Source of the DNA: Candidatus Acetothermia bacterium
GTDB lineage: Bacteria; Bipolaricaulota; Bipolaricaulia; UBA7950; UBA9294
Length of the DNA stretch: 11,297 nucleotides
NCBI GenBank assembly: GCA_003545155.1
Contig: DQCH01000119.1
Location: 1-11,297 of the forward strand
Direction: 5' to 3'
The position numbers were made by a program, and so were the translations under genes. Under the pieces are notes generated by a model. That model saw nothing but the letters and a program-made list of their open reading frames with translations, was not told the DNA's origin and searched no databases. Positions 6,953 to 11,297 of this stretch are shown here, piece after piece; position 1 is the first letter of the stretch; each line of letters begins with the position of its first letter.

Positions 6953-8101
6953 ATGGCTGAGCTACTGAGTTTTGTCGAGAAGGTGTTGGAGAGAGAAGGT
7001 GCAGTCACAGAGCGCATCGCGCCCGACGGTCTGGAAGTGATGATCCCACCGGCGCTGCAACAGACGCTGGAGATTCCGGAACTGGCGCGACTCGGTTTTG
7101 GTGCCGAATTGCCCGAACACGCGCAACGCGTGACGCTGGAATCCGACTGGATGAACCGCCTGGAACGAGTCGTGGGCACACGCGGTCGCCTCGCCCGCCA
7201 AATCCTGGATGTGGATAGCGTCGCTCCTTCCAACCCCGAGCGGATCGTAGAACACACGCTGGAACTAACAAATGCCACCTATCGCCTCAAAGGAGTGACC
7301 CCTGCCTGGACCCGCTATCTGATCATCGCCTTCCGCTACACCGCGATCTCCGACGAAAAGCGGGACGGCATACTGCATCTGGGTATCAATCTGAACAATG
7401 GCAGCACCCTGGACAACCTGCTCGACCCGTTGTTGTACGCCGCGGCGGAGAAAGCCAACGAACACACCACCCTTCCTGAAGGGATACAACTCCCCTCCCC
7501 CTGGGGAATCGCGCGTCTCACTACAGTATTAAACCGCGCTTTGCCAACGCGCATCCGCCACTGCTTGGACCGCTTTCTTGGCAGCATGCAGCGGCGCCAG
7601 GAGCGCGACCTGAGACGCATTTTCAATTACCACTCGGAGCTACGTCAAGAGGCGCTTGAACGTATGCACCAACTCCAGCAAAAGCCTGACCTGACCGAGA
7701 GACAACGCTCCGAGCAGAAGCATACTGAGCAACGCCTACGAGCCATCCTCCGCGAGTATCAGGCTAAGGTGGGCGACCTGCGGCAGAAGTATGCCATGAG
7801 CGTGGAATGCAGGTGGATACAGACGCTGGAGCTGATCATGCCGGTACAGCGATTCGAGATATCGATCCGACGGCGCAAGGGCGAGCGCCGTATCGCCCTG
7901 GACTGGAACCCACTGGCGCGCAAACTGGAACAGGCGCCCTGCGAATACAGCTATACTTGGGAACGGCCGCGCTCCGTTTGCGATGACCAACTGCACTTGG
8001 TGACCCCCGAAGCCTATGGACCATGCACCCAATGCGGTAAGGTCTACTGTCGTGTCTGTCATCCAGGAAAGTGCCCGAAGTGCGGACACGTAACTGGTTG
8101 A
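6953..8101 (+). CDS. Uncharacterised helicase partner with C-terminal triple-CxxC zinc ribbon
   Basis: This 382-aa protein belongs to no family I recognise with certainty. Residues ~100-165 (YRLKGVTPAWTRYLIIAFRY, then DEKRDGILHLGINLNNG) resemble the beta-rich region that follows the helicase core in some large RapA/HepA- and DrmD-like proteins, so it may be a split-off helicase tail; this is inference. Residues ~205-282 are highly charged and helical, probably a coiled coil. The C-terminus has three CxxC pairs, Cys358/361, 366/369 and 374/377, suited to binding one or two zinc ions and possibly nucleic acid. The ATG at 6953 follows GAGAG at 5-nt spacing. It lies 40 bp after the SNF2 helicase with similar codon use, so the two likely form one operon and one complex. 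No catalytic motif is visible. Confidence 0.8.
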   Translation: MAELLSFVEKVLEREGAVTERIAPDGLEVMIPPALQQTLEIPELARLGFGAELPEHAQRVTLESDWMNRLERVVGTRGRLARQILDVDSVAPSNPERIVEHTLELTNATYRLKGVTPAWTRYLIIAFRYTAISDEKRDGILHLGINLNNGSTLDNLLDPLLYAAAEKANEHTTLPEGIQLPSPWGIARLTTVLNRALPTRIRHCLDRFLGSMQRRQERDLRRIFNYHSELRQEALERMHQLQQKPDLTERQRSEQKHTEQRLRAILREYQAKVGDLRQKYAMSVECRWIQTLELIMPVQRFEISIRRRKGERRIALDWNPLARKLEQAPCEYSYTWERPRSVCDDQLHLVTPEAYGPCTQCGKVYCRVCHPGKCPKCGHVTG

Positions 8102-8531
8102 TCAGCAATGATTATCCACAGATTTCTCCTCTCATTGTCCCACCATTACCCAGAAAACCTAAATAGAGACGGATAGAAAGATAGCCATCCTAAGTGACAA
8201 AGCGGGAAGCAGGGAGCCCCCGCCGTTTTGATCGATCTACGCGTGCACCACACGTTTCGTGTAAGCATCGATCGAGTTGAAGATTCCTGGAAAGATCTGA
8301 AACGGAAGACGATTTCGCGTTTCCTGCTTCAGTCAAAGGCAGCGGGGTCAGAAACCGGGAAGTATAAGTGCTCTAAGGTTCTTTGCCAAGATGCGGAGAT
8401 CACTCATTATTAACCTCTATTCTACCCTGTCTTCACCAAGGAGTTCGGCTTATTGAATCGCGGTTTAGAAAGGGGGTTTCGTCCTCGGAATTCCCTTGAA
8501 CTGGGCAAGACCGCAGACGTTTCGGGGCAAC
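8102..8531. other. Intergenic stretch without a supported gene
   Basis: This ~430-bp stretch separates the helicase operon from the toxin-antitoxin pair. It contains one perfect DnaA-box-like TTATCCACA (8112-8120), the weak terminator at 8202-8229 and a nested hairpin. In the hairpin GATCGAT (8230-8236) pairs with ATCGATC (8267-8273) around ACACG-TTT-CGTGT (8250-8262). The AGCGGGGTCAGAAACC segment near 8341 resembles debris often seen near transposase-linked repeats. The 61-codon frame at 8228-8413 lacks a Shine-Dalgarno site and family features. Confidence 0.4.
8202..8229 (+). terminator. Possible terminator of the helicase operon
   Basis: GCGGG (8202-8206) pairs with CCCGC (8219-8223) around a 12-nt loop, followed by CGTTTTG. 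The stem is short and the T run has only four bases, about 100 nt after the operon's last stop codon. Confidence 0.4.
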
Positions 8532-8560
8532 TTGACGTTTTAATGTTATGACGCTAGAAT
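8532..8560 (+). promoter_or_regulatory. Promoter of the toxin-antitoxin operon
   Basis: TTGACG (8532-8537), a 17-bp spacer and TAGAAT (8555-8560) match sigma70 boxes at 5 of 6 positions each. The -10 overlaps an upstream ATG (8559), which rules that ATG out. A short TGAC-N8-GTCA palindrome (8549-8564) straddles the -10 and could be part of an autoregulatory operator. Confidence 0.8.
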
Positions 8561-8579
8561 GTCACACGGGGTGAGCCCG

Positions 8580-8804
8580 ATGAACAAGCGATCGACCATC
8601 TACTTCGATCCTGAGCTGCACAAGGCCTTGCGGATAAAGGCGGCCAACACAGAGCGCTCGATCTCCGACCTCGTCAATGACGCCGTACGGCAAGCGCTTC
8701 GGGAGGACCAAGAGGACTTGGCGGCGTTCGAGGAGCGGGCAGCCGAGCCGACGATCACGTACGAGGCGCTACTGAAGAGCCTGAAAGTGCATGGAAAGAT
8801 ATAG
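8580..8804 (+). CDS. Ribbon-helix-helix antitoxin (CopG/RHH family)
   Basis: This 74-aa antitoxin would neutralise the toxin encoded just downstream and repress its own promoter as a dimer. The RHH fold is clear. The strand KRSTIYFDPELHKALRIKA is followed by helix TERSISDLVNDAVRQAL, with the DNA-contacting strand at residues ~3-9. The acidic, extended C-terminal part (EDQEDLAAFEERAAEPTITYEALL, from about residue 47) is the usual toxin-binding tail. The ATG at 8580 is chosen over 8559. A GGTGA sits 5 nt upstream, the family begins at MNKRSTIYF, and the -10 box covers the earlier ATG. The gene overlaps the toxin gene by 14 nt, the classic antitoxin-first arrangement with translational coupling. 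Confidence 0.9.
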   Translation: MNKRSTIYFDPELHKALRIKAANTERSISDLVNDAVRQALREDQEDLAAFEERAAEPTITYEALLKSLKVHGKI

Positions 8805-9051
8805 ACTTCTGGTCAAGAAGTCCGTCGCGAGGGACCTCCGCGCCATTTCCAAGAAGGACGTTCGGCGAATCCTGAAACGGATCGAGACGCTTACTGTAAA
8901 CCCTTGCCCCAACGGGTGCGAGAAACTCACGGATCAGGAGCGCTACCGAGTCCGCCAAGGTTCCTACCGCATCATTTACGAGGTTCAGGATGATGCCTTC
9001 CTCGTCGTTGTGGTTAAGGTTGGTCACCGAAAGAACGTCTACCGACACTGA
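8791..9051 (+). CDS. RelE/ParE-family toxin
   Basis: This 86-aa toxin belongs to the RelE/ParE superfamily, most like the RelE-type mRNA interferases. The N-terminal YRLLVKKSVARDLRAISKKD helix pair is typical. So is the central RYRVRQGSYRIIYEV strand block (from residue 51) and the end VVKVGHRKNVYR with His79, Arg80 and Tyr84. Arg53, Arg55, Arg60 and the C-terminal Tyr84 are candidate RNA-cleavage residues. The start overlaps the antitoxin end by 14 nt, and expression is probably from the single promoter at 8532-8560. The gene is intact, so the pair is likely active. RelE versus ParE activity (mRNA cleavage or gyrase poisoning) cannot be decided from sequence alone. Confidence 0.92.
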   Translation: MERYRLLVKKSVARDLRAISKKDVRRILKRIETLTVNPCPNGCEKLTDQERYRVRQGSYRIIYEVQDDAFLVVVVKVGHRKNVYRH

Positions 9052-9092
9052 TTGAGGCGACTTGTGGTCGGATTGAGGTTTGCGTTCACAGA

Positions 9093-9246
9093 ATTCAGGC
9101 TTTTCTCGCTAAGACGCAAAGAACGCCAAGTACTTCTTGATTTCAGGGAATTGAACCCTGAAGCCCCCTGCTTTGGCAGTCCTTTGCGTGCTCTGCGCCT
9201 CTGCGAGAGGCTCGGTTCTGTCAGGCTGCTCCTTGAGGAATCATGG
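9093..9246. repeat. Tandem repeat copy A, GxxExxY-type arms
   Basis: Copy A starts ATTCAGGCTTTTCTCGCTAA (9093-9130 is identical to 9261-9298) and ends in a 56-nt segment (9191-9246) that differs from copy B at 2 positions. The left arm TCTCGCTAAGACGCAAAG is an imperfect inverted repeat of the right arm CTTTGCGTGCTCTGCGCC-TCTGCGAGA, about 21 of 27 positions. The centre is unique and includes TTCAGGG-N7-CCCTGAA (9142-9162). Confidence 0.85.
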
Positions 9247-9260
9247 TATGCGTCCCCGGC

Positions 9261-9403
9261 ATTCAGGCTTTTCTCGCTAAGACGCAAAGAACGCCAAGCT
9301 TTCTCAGTTCAACTCGCTGGACATGAGGTTTACCTGAATCATTCTTACTCTGCGCCTCGGCGAGAGGCTCGGTTTTGTCAGGCTGCTCCTTGAGGAATCA
9401 TGG
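9261..9403. repeat. Tandem repeat copy B, GxxExxY-type arms
   Basis: The first 38 nt match copy A exactly, and 9348-9403 matches its 3' part with 2 differences. The centre (9299-9347) is unrelated to that of copy A and lacks the CTTTGCGTG part of the right arm. The two copies are 14 nt apart. No gene of the GxxExxY family lies between or beside them. Confidence 0.85.
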
Positions 9404-9427
9404 GTTGCGTCTCCAGAGCTCGACAAC

Positions 9428-9456
9428 TTGACAAACTCGAATCCGAAGAGTATGTT
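9428..9456 (+). promoter_or_regulatory. Predicted promoter of a small RNA
   Basis: A perfect TTGACA (9428-9433), a 17-bp spacer and TATGTT (9451-9456, 4 of 6) point into the 3' end of the convergent DUF3800 gene. No plus-strand gene follows. Confidence 0.5.
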
Positions 9457-9462
9457 GATACA

Positions 9463-9570
9463 CCCAGGGACGAAACTCGGCTCTATGCCGTGTGAGCCTT
9501 CGGCTGAGGCTGAAGACTCCTATATCCCTGGATGACCGTAGAGAAGCGCCGCGTTAAGCGGCGTTTTCTT
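9463..9570 (+). ncRNA. Candidate ~105-nt structured small RNA, antisense to the DUF3800 3' end
   Basis: The segment between the promoter at 9428-9456 and the terminator at 9547-9570 can fold. CCAGGGA (9464-9470) pairs with TCCCTGG (9525-9531). Inside it, GAG (9494-9496) and CTTC (9498-9501) pair with CTC (9517-9519) and GAAG (9512-9515). The last ~50 nt are antisense to the DUF3800 coding end. A 16-codon frame (ATG at 9485) is present but has no good Shine-Dalgarno site. It belongs to no RNA family I recognise. It could equally be the tail of a transcript reading through from the toxin gene. Confidence 0.4.
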
Positions 9571-10359
9571 GTCGTAGTACGCGCCGTACTTGGCCTTACG
9601 TGTGTCATCGATGTCCCGAACAAGACGACAGCGAAGCCACAGCATCCGGATGAAGCGGTCCTCACCTTTCTCGTAAAGCCGCTGGAGAGCCCAGAGGAAG
9701 TAGTCGACAGCCTGCAGGCCACCGTGGTCAGAGGTTGCGGAAGACTCCACGTCTATTGCCGCAGTAGACTCACGTCCCCACTTCTCAGCGAACCGCCTAC
9801 CCGCTTGGTCAAGTGCGGCTTTCAGAGCTTGTGTGCGGTCCCTTCTTCCCCTGCGTGCGAAGATGATACGGTACTGGTCGTACTGGTGAAGGCGGTCGCG
9901 GAAGAGGCAACGAACAAGGTAGTCATACAGCTCGTTTGGGTGATAGCGGTACGCGGGGTCGGCGAGATTCCTGCTCCTGACGTAGCTCAGCGTGGCCTTC
10001 TTGCTCTTCACGACCGCAAAGAACTTCACATCTTCGTCCACCAAAAGGGTGAACACCTCTCGGCGTATCTCCTGCAGATCATCCTTGGCATGAAACGCGA
10101 GAGCCGTCTTCTTCGCGTCGGACCGCATTGAGGGTACTCCCTGGAAGTACGGGTCAGAGAGCAATTTGGACCGAAGGGCGCTGAGACGTTCCGCCAGGCC
10201 ACTCGGATCCTCCACTTCGAGGAGGCCCAAGATGAAGAATCGCGAACACCCACTCGTCCCGACCAGCGTGCGACCCTTGGAATCGAACAACGTGGGATCT
10301 CCGGATTCATCGACGAAGTAGCGCACAAGCTTGCTTCCCGAGTCCGAACTGGAGCTCAT
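9520..10359 (-). CDS. DUF3800 domain protein
   Basis: This 279-aa protein belongs to DUF3800, a family with a predicted RNase H-like fold, found often in defence islands and prophages; its activity is unproven. The hallmark N-terminal VRYFVDESGDP (residues 12-22, acidic Asp17, Glu18, Asp21) and the C-terminal DHGGLQAVDYF (Asp211, Gln216, Asp219) are both present, so the acidic site is complete. FHAKDD around His90 is another family-like motif. The last residues KTPLN fit the usual domain end. Its ATG overlaps the stop of the upstream chimeric ORF (ATGA), so translation is coupled and the two share the promoter at 10630-10658. The last ~50 nt overlap the terminator and candidate small RNA of the opposite strand. 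Confidence 0.88.
   Translation of the reverse strand: MSSSSDSGSKLVRYFVDESGDPTLFDSKGRTLVGTSGCSRFFILGLLEVEDPSGLAERLSALRSKLLSDPYFQGVPSMRSDAKKTALAFHAKDDLQEIRREVFTLLVDEDVKFFAVVKSKKATLSYVRSRNLADPAYRYHPNELYDYLVRCLFRDRLHQYDQYRIIFARRGRRDRTQALKAALDQAGRRFAEKWGRESTAAIDVESSATSDHGGLQAVDYFLWALQRLYEKGEDRFIRMLWLRCRLVRDIDDTRKAKYGAYYDKKTPLNAALLYGHPGI
9547..9570 (+). terminator. Intrinsic terminator on the plus strand
   Basis: CGCCGC (9547-9552), loop GTTAA and GCGGCG (9558-9563) form a perfect 6-bp GC stem followed by TTTTCTT. It lies inside the 3' coding end of the convergent DUF3800 gene. It could stop the candidate small RNA or read-through from the toxin-antitoxin operon. Confidence 0.7.
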
Positions 10360-10607
10360 GCAGTTCCGCCCTCCCTGCCGGCTGTCCGCTCGAGGTTGAG
10401 AGCGAGGAGGCGTTCGAAGATCTCGTCGTCGGTGAGGTCGTGGTGCCAGCCGTAGGCGTCGAGGACGGCGTCGTCGAGCTTCTTGTAGCGAGAGAGCACG
10501 AAGCCATAGCTGCCCGCGAAACCGGCGGCCTTAGCGATGAGCTGGGCATACTGCCAGTAAATGAGGCGACGTACTGTATCGACGTATTTCGGAAGCTTGA
10601 GAGGCAT
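10356..10607 (-). CDS. Chimeric 83-aa protein: HNH-upstream-like N-part, methyltransferase-like C-part
   Basis: Translation from ATG 10607 (AAGGAGG 5 nt upstream at 10619-10613) gives 83 aa. Residues 1-44 (MPLKLPKYVDTVRRLIYWQY; then YGFVLSRYKKL) resemble the helical lead that precedes the HNH domain in a family of small HNH endonucleases. Residues 45-75 (DDAVLDAYGW, then DEIFERLLALNLER) resemble the extreme C-terminus of large SAM-dependent DNA methyltransferases of defence systems. The HNH catalytic part and the methyltransferase core are both absent. It may be an in-frame recombination product kept because it carries the promoter and coupled start for DUF3800 (ATGA overlap), or a real accessory protein. 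Both resemblances are from memory of motifs and are moderate. The frame upstream to 10664 is rejected as it crosses the promoter. Confidence 0.6.
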   Translation of the reverse strand: MPLKLPKYVDTVRRLIYWQYAQLIAKAAGFAGSYGFVLSRYKKLDDAVLDAYGWHHDLTDDEIFERLLALNLERTAGREGGTA

Positions 10608-10629
10608 AGCGACCTCCTTCGACTTCCAT

Positions 10630-10658
10630 AGTACAACCGTTAGAGCAGGAGGTGTCAA
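10630..10658 (-). promoter_or_regulatory. Promoter of the chimeric ORF-DUF3800 operon
   Basis: On the minus strand a perfect TTGACA (10658-10653) is followed after 17 bp by TGTACT (10635-10630, 4 of 6). The alternative TACTAT lies at 19-bp spacing. The predicted start site leaves a short leader of about 16 nt containing the AAGGAGG. Confidence 0.6.
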
Positions 10659-10701
10659 CTTCATTGCAAGCTTTAATATGGGCCCACGAAATGCTTATAT
10701 T

Positions 10702-10754
10702 CAAGGCTGCCTTTAGTATGGATGAGGCATGCCCTCATATGCAAGGCAGCCTTG
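10702..10754. repeat. Nested perfect palindrome, 12-bp plus 6-bp stems
   Basis: CAAGGCTGCCTT (10702-10713) is the exact reverse complement of AAGGCAGCCTTG (10743-10754). Between them ATGAGG (10722-10727) pairs with CCTCAT (10733-10738) around a 5-nt loop. No T-tract follows on either strand, so it is not a standard terminator. It lies between the DUF1016 remnant and the chimeric ORF promoter and may be a mobile-element end or REP-like element. Confidence 0.7.
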
Positions 10755-10763
10755 TCCAAACCG

Positions 10764-11219
10764 CTACCCGTGCAATCCGTTTCCCGGTTGCTGCAGCATT
10801 GCCACCCATGCGCCGAAACCCTGCATCCTTAAACGACTCGTTTCGACATTTCTGTCACCAGCCTTGGCAGAAATACCTCCTTCACTTTGCCCAGCAACAG
10901 CCTGTTGCACGAAGTCTCGGTCCGGATAAGCCTCCGTAAGTGAACGCATGTATTTGAGATTTCGTACCGAGAATCCGGCCATCTCAGGAAAGGCCCTTCG
11001 CAGATCTTCGGAAAGCCGTTCTATGACCTTGGTCCCCCACCCTTCTGCCTTCTATCGCTCAACGATGAGTCTGCCGACGCTCCAATAAAGCTCCACCAGC
11101 TCTCGGTTAACAGCTATCGAAGCACGAATCCTCGCCTTGGTGGTCTTCTGCTTGATCTCTTCGAGGAGTTTCGGATAGCTGGCGGGAACCATGTCTGGAA
11201 CTTGCGAGCTGTGCTTCAT
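10764..11219 (-). pseudogene. Broken DUF1016 (YhcG-like) nuclease gene
   Basis: From ATG 11219 the minus-strand frame encodes a typical DUF1016 N-terminal domain: ASYPKLLEEIKQKTTKARIR, then ELVELYWSVGRLIVER. At codon 56 (11054-11052) a TAG stands where the family has a glutamine codon (IVERQ), a one-base CAG-to-TAG change. The frame then continues with KAEGWGTKVIERLSEDLRRA, FPEMAGFSVRNLKYMRSL and DRDFVQQAVAG. After about 10891 the similarity stops abruptly, and unrelated residues run to a stop at 10764. Intact members are about 350 aa, with a C-terminal PD-(D/E)XK nuclease domain that is missing here. No clear Shine-Dalgarno site precedes the ATG. Unless the TAG is read through, only a 55-aa fragment can be made. 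A short hairpin-rich non-coding stretch (11220-11297) precedes it. Confidence 0.8.
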
Positions 11220-11297
11220 CGATTCTCGCGCGGCTGTGCGAGTTTCTCCTCTCGATATCGCGGAGCACGTTTCTTACCTGAATCCGTGAAGTAACAG

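Noticed and set aside
8112..8120. Perfect DnaA box TTATCCACA, possible replication origin
   Set aside because: It is a single box with no cluster, no AT-rich unwinding region and no dnaA or dnaN nearby.
8228..8413. 61-codon plus-strand frame
   Set aside because: There is no Shine-Dalgarno site or recognisable motif, and it runs through a hairpin and repeat-like debris.
8559..8579. Upstream ATG as the antitoxin start
   Set aside because: The codon overlaps the -10 box TAGAAT, so it would not be on the transcript.
9052..9393. 113-codon plus-strand frame after the toxin
   Set aside because: It is composed almost entirely of the two tandem repeats; the repeated protein segments follow from the DNA repeat.
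9093..9403. CRISPR array
   Set aside because: There are only two copies, the repeat ends are far longer than CRISPR repeats and differ in internal layout, and no cas genes are present.
9532..10131. Plus-strand open frame of 199 codons
   Set aside because: It is antisense to DUF3800, which has clear hallmark motifs and a coupled start.
10608..10664. Extended start of the chimeric ORF at 10664
   Set aside because: The extension spans the TTGACA promoter and the AAGGAGG that serves ATG 10607.
10652..10939. 95-codon plus-strand frame
   Set aside because: It covers a promoter on the other strand, the nested palindrome and the DUF1016 remnant; no ribosome binding site or family match.

Overview
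The window looks like a piece of an uncultured bacterial genome of moderate GC content. A housekeeping block sits on the left and an accessory, defence-island-like block on the right. Bacterial identity rests on a groES-groEL operon with a CIRCE operator, a sigma70-type promoter, Shine-Dalgarno sites and an intrinsic terminator. The phylum cannot be fixed from the sequence. GroEL ends in a short Pro/Met-rich tail rather than a GGM repeat, and two neighbouring genes have promoters placed for leaderless transcripts.

Left block (1-4104). A truncated GxxExxY-family gene runs off the left edge on the minus strand, with a GxxExxY-type short repeat just upstream of it. Next, also on the minus strand, come an RssA/patatin-like phospholipase and groEL-groES. 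The groESL promoter (TTGACG-N17-TAAAAT) is followed directly by an imperfect CIRCE site. The groEL terminator hairpin lies over the start region of the patatin gene and probably also supplies its ribosome binding site. On the plus strand are a DUF2227 membrane/metal-binding protein and a compact RlpA-like septal protein. Each has a promoter whose predicted +1 falls on or next to the ATG.

Middle (4105-8101). A roughly 480-bp stretch without a full gene holds a 36-codon chimeric minus-strand ORF: an SbcD/Mre11-like N-terminus joined to a DUF262-like motif. It also holds several inverted repeats that could fold as a structured RNA. It is followed by a two-gene plus-strand operon: a RapA-like SNF2 helicase with a TPR-like N-terminus, and a partner protein of unknown family that ends in three CxxC knuckles. 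This pair is the best candidate for an undescribed system.

Right block (8102-11297). After a non-coding stretch comes a RHH antitoxin/RelE-type toxin pair with its own promoter. Next are two tandem copies of a ~150-bp repeat related to the left-edge repeat, then a candidate ~105-nt structured small RNA with its own promoter and terminator. A minus-strand operon follows: a chimeric 83-aa ORF (HNH-upstream-like N-terminus, methyltransferase-like C-terminus) and a DUF3800 protein. Last are a strong nested palindrome and a broken DUF1016 (YhcG-like) nuclease gene with an in-frame TAG. Family assignments are from recognised motifs only; no database search was possible.
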